Positions 9,398-18,573 are shown, numbered from the stretch's first letter. The stretch is 57,608 nt of DNA from Methanobacterium sp. (GCA_021372715.1 JAJFTX010000194.1:1-57608); one strand, 5' to 3'. The notes: generated by a model from the sequence alone, not told the origin. Made by a program: numbers and translations.

Positions 9398-10093
9398 TTA
9401 TAGATTTAATAATTTGTTTAAATTCTCTAAATATGATGGGTCTTCTATGAAACGGGGTGGTATACTTCTCTGGATGGATCCTTTTATTCCTAACAATTTT
9501 TCCATAACCGGGGATACAGCATGATAAGGTCTTCCCAGTTTATTTAACTTTGGTTCGCTAATTAATATGGCCTTATCCAATATTTTACTTTTTTTATCTC
9601 CTGCGATTATAACCAGATTTTCAAACCCATTTATTCTCTTAATATGTGCGTTATTTGAATATTTTTTGGAATATTGTATTATTTCTTGTGTTTCTAATTT
9701 GTTAAAGTCAATTATTTCTTTGACTTTGAAGTATCCGATTATATAAAGCGCAGATGAGAATTTATTATTCATATAAGGTTCTAATCCTGCATAGAATACT
9801 AATAGATCATTTTCATCAAGTTTCAGAAGTGATTTTCTTTTTGATGTTGCATCTCCGTAGGTGAATGTTTCAAACTCCGGATCGAAGTGTATGGGTAGTT
9901 CGTGGATTTTTTCAGGTATATAAGCTGCAAATGGTTTGTTTTTTACTCCTTGAGTATTTTTAAAGGTTTTAATTTCTTTTGTTTCCTCTGTCTCCGGAAT
10001 GGGAATATACTCAAAGGATCCGTCTTGAAAAATAGGTGCTAAGCAGCCTCCACTTCCTTTATCAATCCCCACCCGCAGTAACATGGCCTTCAT
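9398..10093 (-). CDS. Nmad3-like (nucleotide modification associated domain 3) protein
   Basis: About 231 residues. The opening (LRVGIDKGSGGCLAPIF then IPIPE) resembles the N-terminal motif of the Nmad3 family (G-x-D-x-G-x-GG-x-P-x-P-I then SLPIPE), proteins found near DNA or RNA modification genes; this is a by-eye resemblance. Further conserved-looking segments are LPIHFDPEFETFTYGD and the end PPRFIEDPSYLENL. No modification enzyme is adjacent here. The start at 10093 is favoured by GAGG six bases upstream; another in-frame ATG lies at 10084. It is followed by the 53-residue membrane protein. Confidence 0.5.
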   Translation of the reverse strand: MKAMLLRVGIDKGSGGCLAPIFQDGSFEYIPIPETEETKEIKTFKNTQGVKNKPFAAYIPEKIHELPIHFDPEFETFTYGDATSKRKSLLKLDENDLLVFYAGLEPYMNNKFSSALYIIGYFKVKEIIDFNKLETQEIIQYSKKYSNNAHIKRINGFENLVIIAGDKKSKILDKAILISEPKLNKLGRPYHAVSPVMEKLLGIKGSIQRSIPPRFIEDPSYLENLNKLLNL

Positions 10094-10160
10094 TAAATTC
10101 CTCATTGGTATTTACAGAAGGATTAAAAAAATTAATAAATTAATTAAAATAAAAAAAGGG

Positions 10161-11318
10161 TTATTTTTCAACTTTCAATTGATCCATAGCTTCTAAGAAA
10201 CATTCTGCAAAATATTTTACATGCTCAGTGGGTATGGAGAAGCTTACTCGTAGGTAACGATGCCCGTATAGTTTGCTAGTGTATGTTCCTTCTCTGGTGA
10301 AAATACCCCTTTCTAAAAGATAATCTGCTAATTCTGAGGGTTTAATTCCAGTATCATATATGTCTATAGCCAGCATATTTGCATCTGAAGGGTAGACTGG
10401 TATAAATGCCCCATCAACCTGATCGACGGCCTTTTTTATGATTTCCTGGTTGGATCTGGTGGTGTCTTTGATTCTGTCCAACCATTCGTATTTAGAGTTG
10501 ACCGCAGCTATTGCTCCTTTTTGGGAAACTACGTTGGTTCCTAGGTCGTTAATTAGTATGGTGCGTACTGAACTTATTAGTTCAGGTGAAGCGATCATGG
10601 CCCCTATTCTGAGTCCTGCCATTCCATATATTTTAGAGAAACTGTATATGGTGATGGTGCGATCTGGCGCGTACTTGGCCATTAAATGATGATCCCTAGC
10701 AAAATCTCGATAGGTGATGTCATGAAGTAGATAGATATCATGTTCTTCTGATATTTCCTTGAACTCTTTTATCTCCTGCTTGGTATATGATGATCCCAAT
10801 GGATTCAGTGGGTCTATCAGACATATTAGTTTAGTGTTCTCATCCAAGTTCTCTCGGGCAAGCTGTGGGGTCAGTTTATAACCACATTCTGGGTTGTAGA
10901 TGGGTATAGATCTTACCTCACCGAATCTGCTGCAGAAATTATCTATTATTAGGTAACCAGGATCACAAGTTAAGGTGTTGTTTTCAGGTTCCAGAATATT
11001 ATTAGCTGTATGGTATAGTGATTCTGTAGCTCCTGCAGTTATTAAACAATCAAATCCATGGGTTAACCCCAGATCTTCCTGTACCAAATCTTGTAATTCT
11101 GGAAATCCATCTGGTGGGGGGTATTTAGCATAGTCTCCTTTTTTTATGCTGCTAACCATGGCTTCCATTATCCCGTCTTTAGAATGTAGATGGTTGGTGT
11201 TTTGACCCATCCAGATAATGTCCTGATCATTGTAAACATAGGTGAAAAATTCGTTTGGATTATCAAAACCTTTGGGTATGGATTTAACCTCTCTAGCATA
11301 CTTTTTTCTAGAAATCAT
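10161..11318 (-). CDS. Class I/II PLP-dependent aminotransferase
   Basis: 385 residues of fold-type I aminotransferase: GATESLYHTANNIL cofactor-phosphate segment, LIDPLNPLGSSY (the NP motif), HDITYRDF and the PLP lysine segment SFSKIYGMAGLRIG. The C-terminal arginine (GHRYLRVSFSIP) would bind the substrate carboxylate. It belongs to the HisC/aspartate-aminotransferase-like group; the substrate is not assignable. Start placed at ATG 11318 after a GTGATAACT site; an in-frame GTG at 11327 is the alternative. Its 5' leader contains a 23-bp tandem repeat, and a palindrome lies upstream of its TATA-like box (TTAAATATTTAAAA at about 11402-11415). Confidence 0.88.
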   Translation of the reverse strand: MISRKKYAREVKSIPKGFDNPNEFFTYVYNDQDIIWMGQNTNHLHSKDGIMEAMVSSIKKGDYAKYPPPDGFPELQDLVQEDLGLTHGFDCLITAGATESLYHTANNILEPENNTLTCDPGYLIIDNFCSRFGEVRSIPIYNPECGYKLTPQLARENLDENTKLICLIDPLNPLGSSYTKQEIKEFKEISEEHDIYLLHDITYRDFARDHHLMAKYAPDRTITIYSFSKIYGMAGLRIGAMIASPELISSVRTILINDLGTNVVSQKGAIAAVNSKYEWLDRIKDTTRSNQEIIKKAVDQVDGAFIPVYPSDANMLAIDIYDTGIKPSELADYLLERGIFTREGTYTSKLYGHRYLRVSFSIPTEHVKYFAECFLEAMDQLKVEK

Positions 11319-11320
11319 AG

Positions 11321-11363
11321 TTATCACAACTTAACTTACTGAATTATCACAACTTAACTTACT
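11321..11363. repeat. Tandem 23-bp repeat in the aminotransferase leader
   Basis: The 20-mer TTATCACAACTTAACTTACT occurs at 11321-11340 and again, identical, at 11344-11363, with GAA between. On the coding strand of the aminotransferase each unit ends in GTGATAA, the same bases that form the ribosome binding site in front of its ATG. The repeat is therefore a recent duplication of the 5' leader including the translation-initiation region. Confidence 0.9.
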
Positions 11364-11442
11364 AAATGAATAAAATCAGCGAACAGACATTAACAAACCG
11401 ATTTTAAATATTTAAGGTGAAATAATAATTATTTTTTTATCA

Positions 11443-11478
11443 GTTAACCAATGAAGATAATCTTCATGAAGTTAACCA
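11443..11478. promoter_or_regulatory. Candidate operator: 17-bp palindrome flanked by GTTAACCA
   Basis: ATGAAGATAATCTTCAT at 11451-11467 is a perfect palindrome around a central A. It is bracketed by two copies of GTTAACCA (11443-11450 and 11471-11478). It lies about 35 bp upstream of the probable TATA box of the aminotransferase gene and downstream of the radB stop. The symmetry suggests a dimeric regulator; the regulator is unknown. Confidence 0.5.
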
Positions 11479-11602
11479 GATTGTATAATTTATTTTATTA
11501 TAAAATGAAACAATTATTATTTCTGTTAAAGGTTTAACTGAAATATTAATTATTTTTTATTAGAATTTAATCATCAACTAATTTAAAATTTACCTTTTTA
11601 AG

Positions 11603-12310
11603 TCATATAAGTCCATCATTTACAATTTTGAAACGAGCCTTAAGACCTTCCGGACGACTTCTATGTCTTTTTAAAATGGCATATCTTTCCCCATCAACAT
11701 CTCCTCGGGCCAGTTCAATCATAATCTTGCTCCAATATTTTAGTATGGTGCCGCCTACTGGTGCTATCACACTGGTGGTTCCATCATCCCCAAATGCGGA
11801 GTAGATCTGGTTAGTGATGATCACTGCTACATGATATTTTCTGGCAATTCTGGATAAACGACCCATCTGTTTACCCAGTTCACGGTTAATTTGAGTTAAA
11901 TCACCCTCTTTAAGCCTGTAAAGAGCTACTGCAGAATCAAGAATTACCAGATCAACATTCTCTTTTCCTGATTCTAAAAGATTTTCTACCTTTTTTAAAA
12001 CTTCATCCTGTTCCTGGAAAGTTTTCGGTTCGAATATTAGTACATTACTGGCAAGATCATCAAAATCATTTCCTGATATCTGTTTAAACCTTTCTATGGA
12101 TAATCCTCCTTCTGTATCGACAAATATTGCTTTGTTTCCCTTTTTTACACACTGAACCATCAGGTTCAATGCAATATTTGTTTTACCAGATCCCGGAGGT
12201 CCGTAAAACTGAGTTAAACAACCCTTCTCCACTCCTCCACCTATAATATTATCAATAGAACATTTGATAGGTATCTTACCCTTGTCATCCATATCCTTTA
12301 GCACTTTCAA
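11603..12310 (-). CDS. radB: DNA repair and recombination protein RadB
   Basis: 235 residues, the short archaeal RecA paralogue lacking the N-terminal helix-hairpin-helix domain of RadA. Walker A is GPPGSGKTN near residues 37-45, Walker B VDLVILDSAVALYR near 120, and the end IVNDGLI is typical. RadB binds DNA and RadA/Hjc and modulates recombination, with weak ATPase activity. The start codon is TTG at 12310 with GAGGATC upstream. It is the first gene of its unit, facing a long gene-free stretch. Confidence 0.95.
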   Translation of the reverse strand: MKVLKDMDDKGKIPIKCSIDNIIGGGVEKGCLTQFYGPPGSGKTNIALNLMVQCVKKGNKAIFVDTEGGLSIERFKQISGNDFDDLASNVLIFEPKTFQEQDEVLKKVENLLESGKENVDLVILDSAVALYRLKEGDLTQINRELGKQMGRLSRIARKYHVAVIITNQIYSAFGDDGTTSVIAPVGGTILKYWSKIMIELARGDVDGERYAILKRHRSRPEGLKARFKIVNDGLI

Positions 12311-12839
12311 GATTGATCCTCTATAATAAATTGATAATAAACCTATTAACTCTTATTTAATTTAATTTACTTTCCATGATAAATAATATTTGATATTTTT
12401 AGTTATTCAAGAAATTTTTTTTAATTGATAATAAAATTTTTTACATAAGCAAGTACATAATAATTGATAAGGATTTGAAAGAAAGTTCCCTGAGTAAACA
12501 AAATCATAGAAGATAAAAATCTGGATGGGGCCATGAAATCTTTTTAAAATATTCATATGATGGTCAACATCTATTAAAATAACATAAAAATGCAGATTTA
12601 AATGAAATAACCATCTTATTAAGTTTAAATCTAAAAAACAAATCCTGAAGTACTGACTTTCATAATATTCAGTTTTATATTCAATAAAACGCATTTCAAT
12701 TATATTATTCCATGAGCATCTACTCAAATATTATGCTCAATCATTCTAAGATTTCACCGACTTAATTTTGAGAGGTATTTCAATAGAAAATTAACGGTAA
12801 AGTTAAAAAAATAAGAAAACGATTTAGGATGTTTTTTGG
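12311..12839. other. 529-bp AT-rich intergenic region between divergent radB and radical SAM genes
   Basis: I see no convincing gene. It holds T/A-rich runs, the promoters of radB (right to left) and of the radical SAM pair (left to right), and an inverted repeat TGAGCAT / ATGCTCA (12713-12719 and 12733-12739, 13-base loop) about 100 bp before the radical SAM start. A 106-codon minus-strand reading frame here has no ribosome binding site or recognisable domain and is probably chance. Confidence 0.6.
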
Positions 12840-14348
12840 ATGTCAAATAAAGTTCAGACAGCCAAAATAGAGGAAAAAAACCGTAATATAACGGATATGA
12901 TTGGTATATTCCAGGGTATAGCCGATAATCCTATCTCTAAATTTTTTTTAAATCATACTTTGGATTATTGTAATAAAGACCATGCCCACCGTTTAGAAGT
13001 ATGCTTAGATTTGTATTTCGGAAACAGAGAAGATGCCTGCAGAAAATGTAAAACTCTATCTAAATTTGTGAATTTCCTCATAAACAGAGGAACTTCCAGT
13101 TTCGGTGTATCAGAAGATGAACTAAAAGAAATAATGGAAGATAAATATTGGGTTAAAGGATTAAGCAGTGTTATAAAAGGGATCGCCATTTTTGGCGTTA
13201 GAAAACCTTTTGTACCTGGAGCACCATTTCAGGTAGTTTGGAACCTTACTCGAGCCTGCAATATGAAATGTGTTCACTGTTACGAAGACGCCGGTAGTAA
13301 AGGAAAAGAGGAATTAAATACCCAACAAGTAACTGAAGGGCTTGAAATAATGGCCAAATCAGGTGTTACATCCATAGCATTCTCTGGGGGAGAGCCAACG
13401 ATTCATCCCCATATACTGGACTTCATCAGGAAATCAAATGATCTTGGAATGTTCACGGCCATGGCTACCAATGGTTACACCCTATCCAAGGATGGAGAAT
13501 GCTCTAAATATATTAAAAGCGGTTTAAAATTCGTGCAGATTAGTGTGGATGGTCTTGAAGCCAGAACTCACGATTCATTCAGGGGAGTGGAAGGTGCTTG
13601 GGAAAATGCAATTCAAGCTGTGGAGAACTGTGTAGATAGTGATCTTTTTGTTGAAGTAGCTACCACAGTTACTGAATACAACTTTCATGAAATACCAGAT
13701 ATGATAACCCTCATAAGAGACATAGGAGCCGATTGGTTTATGATCTACAACTTCATACCCACTGGAAATGGTGAAAAGATCATGAAACTCGACATATCTC
13801 CTCAAAAAAGATTTAAATTACTTAAAAGAGCCTATAATGAAAATGATGGAGAAATGCAGGTTCTTTCCACAGCACCTCAATATGCTACCATAGCAGAAAT
13901 GATGATATCAGAAGATAATCATGTGATTCCCACCCATTTTTCAAATCCAGAATATAATAATCCCATGGTTGAAAAGTTAGCAGACTTTATAGGGGGTTGT
14001 GGGGCTGGCAGATTCTATATGAGTGTGGAACCTAACGGAGATTTATATCCTTGTGTTTTCTTCCCTCATGAATCAGAATTAAAACTTGGTAACCTACTAA
14101 TAGATGATTTTGAAGAAGTATGGAAAAATAATGAATTATTAAACACTCTTAGAAACAAAGAAATTTTACAGGGCCACTGTGGAGAATGTGATTCCCATAA
14201 CATCTGCGGAGGATGTAGAGCTAGAGCTTATAATTACTTCAATGATATTTTAGCCCCTGATCCGGGATGTATTAACAACAAATATGAGTGGGAAAAGATA
14301 AAGAATAAGTTTTCCTCATTTAAGGAGCATGATAACAGTCTTTTTTAA
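12840..14348 (+). CDS. Radical SAM/SPASM protein with Cys-rich N-terminal extension
   Basis: 502 residues. The N-terminal 125 residues contain a cysteine/histidine set (C44, H48, HRLEVC, then CRKCKTL) before the radical SAM core CNMKCVHC (near 140-147), the SGGEPTIHP motif and a C-terminal SPASM domain (CGAGR, then NGDLYPCVFF, then CGECDSHNICGGCRARAY and a final DPGC) expected to bind extra 4Fe-4S clusters. The substrate is unknown. It sits 28 bp ahead of a B12-type radical SAM gene, so both probably act on one pathway. A cross-linking enzyme of archaeal tetraether lipids (Gms-like) is one hypothesis. Confidence 0.8.
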   Translation: MSNKVQTAKIEEKNRNITDMIGIFQGIADNPISKFFLNHTLDYCNKDHAHRLEVCLDLYFGNREDACRKCKTLSKFVNFLINRGTSSFGVSEDELKEIMEDKYWVKGLSSVIKGIAIFGVRKPFVPGAPFQVVWNLTRACNMKCVHCYEDAGSKGKEELNTQQVTEGLEIMAKSGVTSIAFSGGEPTIHPHILDFIRKSNDLGMFTAMATNGYTLSKDGECSKYIKSGLKFVQISVDGLEARTHDSFRGVEGAWENAIQAVENCVDSDLFVEVATTVTEYNFHEIPDMITLIRDIGADWFMIYNFIPTGNGEKIMKLDISPQKRFKLLKRAYNENDGEMQVLSTAPQYATIAEMMISEDNHVIPTHFSNPEYNNPMVEKLADFIGGCGAGRFYMSVEPNGDLYPCVFFPHESELKLGNLLIDDFEEVWKNNELLNTLRNKEILQGHCGECDSHNICGGCRARAYNYFNDILAPDPGCINNKYEWEKIKNKFSSFKEHDNSLF

Positions 14349-14376
14349 ATATATATAGTAAATAAGAGGCAAAGAC

Positions 14377-15810
14377 ATGGATGTTTTACTTATAAATCCT
14401 TATGATCAAAATGCTGTTAAGAACGGTTTAGGTTTTATAAGCCCTCCTATCAATCTAATGTACTTAGGAGGAGCATTGGAGAATGCCAACTATGATGTAT
14501 GCATTATTGATGATGATCTGGAGCAACTGGGATATAAAGAATTATCTAAAATCATATCGAAACAAGGACCCAACATAATAGGAATCACCGCCACTACATC
14601 TTCGGTTAAAAACGCCTTGGAATATGTGAAGTTAACAAAAGAAATACTACCAGATTCAGTAACTGTTATGGGTGGTCCTCACACCTCTTTCATGCCTGTT
14701 GAGACCTTAAAATCCTGTTCATCCCTTGATGCTGTGGTTATTGGTGAGGGAGAGGAAACCATGATTGATCTAGTCAGTAAATACATTGATGAGAATAATG
14801 GAAAACTAGCTGAAATCAAAGGAATTGCTTATAAAGATGGAAAAAATGGAAATATAAAAATAAATCCCTCCAGACCGTTGATTAAAGATCTTGACTCTAT
14901 TCCATTCCCCGCCAGACATCTAGTGCCCTTTGAATCATATAAAACAACCCAAGAAAAGTCCAGTGACATGATAACCAGTCGAGGATGCGTATTCAACTGT
15001 GATTATTGTTCGTCATCTTTGATCATGGGTAAAAAGTTCCGTACCCGCAGTCCAGAAAATGTAGTAGATGAAATTGAACACCTCATAGATAGGTATAAGC
15101 TGGAAAATATAGCTTTCATGGATGATACATTTATGCTCAACAAAATAAGAGCCAATGATATAGCCGATGAAATAAAGGATCGAAGACTGGATATTAGTTT
15201 CGTCGCCTCTTCCCGTGTTGATATGGTTGATAAGAACCTTCTTATGAAACTGAAAAAGGCTGGTTTAAAAACCCTATACTATGGGGTTGAATCTGGATCA
15301 CAAAGGGTACTAGATCTTATGAAAAAAGGAATAACTCTAAAACAGGCCGAAGAAGCAGTAAAATCAGCTAAAGAAGTTGGTTTAGAGGTTTTAACTTCAT
15401 TTATTCTGGGATTTCCAGGAGAAACCCTGGAAGAGATCAATAAAACCATTAATTTCTCCATTAAACTTAATGCAGATTACAGTCAGTACTCCATACTCAC
15501 CCCTTTCCCTGGAACCCCCATATATTACGAATTAAAGAGGAAAAAATTAATCGAAACAGAGAATTGGAATAAATATACTGTTTTAAAATCCGTGATAAAA
15601 TACGAAGAATTGGGTTTAAGCAAAAAATTAGTGCAAAGAAAATTGGCACAGGCCTATTTTAAATTCTACTCCAGACCTAAATATCTTCTGAAACACCGTT
15701 ATATGTTTAAAATTCTAGTCGAAACTATCTTAAGGGCTTTTATATTGCCCCAACTCAATGGAAGGTCTCCCCAAGGATGGTATAAAACCTTGGCTGATAA
15801 ATCATCTTAA
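14377..15810 (+). CDS. B12-binding-domain radical SAM protein (methylase-type), 477 aa
   Basis: Class B radical SAM layout: N-terminal cobalamin-binding Rossmann fold (residues 1-140, MDVLLINPYD, GITATTSSVKNALE, MGGPHTSF), the linker SIPFPARHLVPFESY, the core CVFNCDYC near 206-213, the MDDTFMLNK strand and LGFPGETLEEI. A 100-residue C-terminal tail has FKFYSRPKYLLKH. Such enzymes usually methylate unactivated carbons or form rings in lipids and cofactors. GAGG lies seven bases upstream of the ATG. It is a clear paralogue of the gene at 50908-52260, sharing DDTF-LNK, GVES, LG-PG-T and the F-x-FYxRPxYLLK tail. Confidence 0.82.
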   Translation: MDVLLINPYDQNAVKNGLGFISPPINLMYLGGALENANYDVCIIDDDLEQLGYKELSKIISKQGPNIIGITATTSSVKNALEYVKLTKEILPDSVTVMGGPHTSFMPVETLKSCSSLDAVVIGEGEETMIDLVSKYIDENNGKLAEIKGIAYKDGKNGNIKINPSRPLIKDLDSIPFPARHLVPFESYKTTQEKSSDMITSRGCVFNCDYCSSSLIMGKKFRTRSPENVVDEIEHLIDRYKLENIAFMDDTFMLNKIRANDIADEIKDRRLDISFVASSRVDMVDKNLLMKLKKAGLKTLYYGVESGSQRVLDLMKKGITLKQAEEAVKSAKEVGLEVLTSFILGFPGETLEEINKTINFSIKLNADYSQYSILTPFPGTPIYYELKRKKLIETENWNKYTVLKSVIKYEELGLSKKLVQRKLAQAYFKFYSRPKYLLKHRYMFKILVETILRAFILPQLNGRSPQGWYKTLADKSS

Positions 15811-15833
15811 AAATACTCTTTAGATATTATTTA

Positions 15834-17021
15834 TTAAAAAATAGGGATTAACCCAGGATTATCTCCAGTAATACACTCTCCACCCTTAGAAGTTACTATG
15901 AAAGTATTTTCAATCCCCACCATACCTATACCTGCTATGCCCTTTTTTGGCTCAATTGCGAAGACCATTCCTTCCTTTAAAGGCTCCGTAAATTTTTCTG
16001 CAATCACTGGCAGTTCATCTATCAATAAACCTATTCCATGTCCCAGGAATTTAACTCTGCGATTTTCAAAGCCCATGAAATTCTCCAGAAAATCCGGTTC
16101 AAGATCATTCATTATGTTATAATAAATCTCGGAAGGTACAGCCCCAGGTTTTAACTGAGACGCGATTTCATTCTGGATTTCCACACATTTCTCATGGGCA
16201 TCTAAGACATTTTTAGGAAGTGAACATCCAAACATGTAAGTCATGGTTTTATCTGTGTTATAACCTTCATATCCACATCCAATATCCAGGAATACCAGAT
16301 CACCCTTGTTTAATTTTTTATCACGACTCCCTAATACGGGTGCTGCTGGACTTAATCCTTTATTACCACTGGCACCGTCAAAATAGGAAGGATATAATGA
16401 ATTTGTACCAAATCCAATGTGTCCCAGTAAAATCTCGGTATCGAACATGCCAAAACGTGTCAGACCATGATTTCCTTCCCCTATTAAAACTGGAAAGAGT
16501 TCTGCTCCTAAATCTGCTTCACTCATCCCTTCACGTAGCATCTCTGGTACTATGTCCTCCAGAACATGCTGATGTATTTTGCCTGATTTCCTTATCAAGG
16601 ATAACTCATAAGGGCTTTTAACAGATCTCACTTTAGCCAGAGGAATATCCAGGGGTTTAAAATTCTTAAATGGGAAGTGTTTATTAAACCTCTGGTATAA
16701 TGCCAGTGGTACTCTCTCTGTTTCCAGATAAACTGTATCGGGAAGTTTTTTTAAGTTTTTTGCTGCATCTCGGAAACTGTTAATATGTCTAATTTCACCG
16801 AATTAAGATTCATCCATAGCCCTTTCATAACTCCTTCGCACCCAGAAAACAGCCTCTTCTTTGCCGATGATTAATATTCCATCCTGCATGGTCCCAGTAA
16901 AATAGAACAGGTTGATCTTACTGAATATAACCGCCATCTCCCAATCAGGGTAAGACAAATCCATGACTTTTTTAAATCTCTTTAAACGATTATTCAGTTC
17001 TTTTTGTGGTGTTTTATTCAT
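15834..17021 (-). pseudogene. M24 (Xaa-Pro aminopeptidase-like) gene interrupted by one in-frame TAA
   Basis: Reading from ATG 17021 (GGGG site upstream) gives 72 residues of a creatinase-type N-terminal domain ending MDES, then TAA at 16803-16805. The same frame then continues without another stop to 15834, for 396 codons including both stops. The downstream part is a complete pita-bread peptidase: two Asp ligands (FLDIGCGYEGYNTDKTM), the His in FLGHGIGL and two Glu in IEPKKG and GIENTF. No restart codon with a ribosome binding site follows the TAA; the GTG at 16631 has none. It is therefore a single-nonsense pseudogene or a sequencing error. Confidence 0.85.
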
Positions 17022-17067
17022 ATGATACCCCTTTATACAAATGAGTTATTTTTAGCTATAATTTTTT

Positions 17068-17676
17068 TTAAAAATTTAAATTTATCTTAATATCCGTAGC
17101 TCCCCTTCTAAGGATTTTAGGGGGGCTAGTAGTCCAGTCAATCACTGTAGAATGTGTTCCCTTGGCTTTACCACCATCTATAATTAAATCAACATCCTCA
17201 CCTAACTGCTCTACAACTTCAGCTAAAGATCCAGGAACAACTCTGCCAGATATATTGGCACTGGTGGCGGTTATGGGGAATTCTCTACATAATTCTCTGC
17301 TGATTTTATTATTCGGAATTCTTACTCCAATTTTATCACTACCAGCAGTTAAAAGTGAAGAGATGTGTTCTCTCTTTTTAAGGATGATGGTGTAAGGACC
17401 CGGTAAAATCTTCTCTATTATTTCTTCTCCCTTATTTAGATAAGCAATTTTATGGATATCTGATATTTCAGAAACACATACAGATAAAGGTTTATTTATA
17501 AGCCTTTTTTTTATATTATAAACCTTTTCTATGGCTTTTTCAGAAAATAAACTAGCACCCAATCCATAGATCGTGTCGGTAGGATAAACTACCGTACCAT
17601 CGGCTTTTAAAATATTTATCGCCTGTTTTATTTTCTCTTTTTCAGGATTTTGGGGATTTATCTGAATTAATTTCAT
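17068..17676 (-). CDS. Threonylcarbamoyl-AMP synthase, Sua5/YrdC family
   Basis: 202 residues, the length of the YrdC-domain-only form. Motifs: GTVVYPTDTIYGLGA near 29-43, KRLINKPLSVCVS near 58-70, PGPYTIILK, the GVRIPN strand and TATSANISG near 135. It makes threonylcarbamoyl-AMP from threonine, bicarbonate and ATP for the t6A modification at tRNA position 37, working with the KEOPS complex. It lies 46 bp upstream of the broken M24 gene on the same strand and is divergent from the phospholipid synthase gene. Confidence 0.93.
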   Translation of the reverse strand: MKLIQINPQNPEKEKIKQAINILKADGTVVYPTDTIYGLGASLFSEKAIEKVYNIKKRLINKPLSVCVSEISDIHKIAYLNKGEEIIEKILPGPYTIILKKREHISSLLTAGSDKIGVRIPNNKISRELCREFPITATSANISGRVVPGSLAEVVEQLGEDVDLIIDGGKAKGTHSTVIDWTTSPPKILRRGATDIKINLNF

Positions 17677-17732
17677 CTAATGTATATTTTCATCCAAAAC
17701 ATATATCCTTTTATAAATTTTAATTAAATTTG

Positions 17733-18308
17733 ATGCTGGATAAACTACGGCCCCAGGTTAAAATATTATTGGACCCTTTGGCAGGAGCATTGAAGGTTAA
17801 CCCAAATATTATAACTGTTATCGGTCTTCTGGTGAGTGTTTTATCTGCTTATATGTTTGCTTCTGGAAATTTACTATTTGGTGGTGTCTTTTTAGGGCTA
17901 AGCGGGTTTATTGACATACTCGATGGTGCTATTGCCCGTAAACATTCTAAAATAAGCCTTTTTGGTGGTGTTCTGGATTCTACAGCAGATAGATTTTCTG
18001 ATGCCTTTATTATAATGGGAATTATCTACGGTGGCTTTGTAAACTGGATTTTTGGAGTTTTAACTTTGCTTGCAACATTTTCAGTGAGTTATATCCGGGC
18101 CAGGGCAGAATCTCAGGGAATAAAATGTGATATAGGGATAGCAGGAAGACCTGAAAGACTGGTGATTCTCATGGCCGGTGCTTTTTTAGGTTATTTAATA
18201 AACCCCATCATCATGACTGTTGCGGTGTTAATTGTGATGATCCTAAGTTATTTAACTGTACTACAAAGATTATATCATTCCTGGAAAGAGTTGAAGCATA
18301 TAGAATAG
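17733..18308 (+). CDS. CDP-alcohol phosphatidyltransferase (archaetidylinositol phosphate synthase-like)
   Basis: 191 residues with about six hydrophobic segments. The hallmark D-G-x2-A-R-x(8)-G-x3-D-x3-D motif is present as DGAIARKHSKISLFGGVLDSTAD. It joins CDP-archaeol with a phosphorylated alcohol, probably myo-inositol-1-phosphate given its length and order in methanogens, to make an archaeal membrane phospholipid. There is no Shine-Dalgarno sequence; the TATA-like TTTATAAATTTT sits about 20 bases before the ATG, so the mRNA may be leaderless. A TTG directly upstream of the ATG is an alternative start. Confidence 0.88.
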   Translation: MLDKLRPQVKILLDPLAGALKVNPNIITVIGLLVSVLSAYMFASGNLLFGGVFLGLSGFIDILDGAIARKHSKISLFGGVLDSTADRFSDAFIIMGIIYGGFVNWIFGVLTLLATFSVSYIRARAESQGIKCDIGIAGRPERLVILMAGAFLGYLINPIIMTVAVLIVMILSYLTVLQRLYHSWKELKHIE

Positions 18309-18339
18309 TTCTTATTCTACATAAAAGTTGGTGCATAGA

Positions 18340-18573
18340 ATGGATGAGGTTAATAGGATTAAAAAGGATGTGGAACTCTTTGCAAAAAATATAAAAGAAG
18401 TTGAATCCATAGAAGTTAGTGCTAGAGAAGAAGAGATAGTACAGATGGCTAGGAATTATTCCCGAGACACCATATACTATCTGGAAAAAGAGGACAAATA
18501 TACGGCTTTTGGTTGTATAACCTATGCACATGGCCTATTGGATGCAATACGTCTTCTTCATGGACAAATTTAG
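18340..18573 (+). CDS. DUF357 family protein, 77 aa
   Basis: A small helical protein with RNYSRDTIYYLEKEDKYTAFGCITYAHGLLDAIR, matching the archaeal DUF357 family, of unknown function. ATG 18340 is preceded by GGTG at seven bases. In-frame TTG 18328 and GTG 18331 are less likely because they overlap that site. It is in a run of same-strand genes (phospholipid synthase, PhoU-like, DUF434) with gaps of about 30 bp or less, which suggests one operon. Confidence 0.85.
   Translation: MDEVNRIKKDVELFAKNIKEVESIEVSAREEEIVQMARNYSRDTIYYLEKEDKYTAFGCITYAHGLLDAIRLLHGQI

Noticed and set aside
12407..12727. 106-codon minus-strand reading frame in the long AT-rich spacer
   Set aside because: No ribosome binding site, rich in Phe/Ile/Tyr as expected from AT-rich non-coding DNA, no recognisable domain; probably chance.
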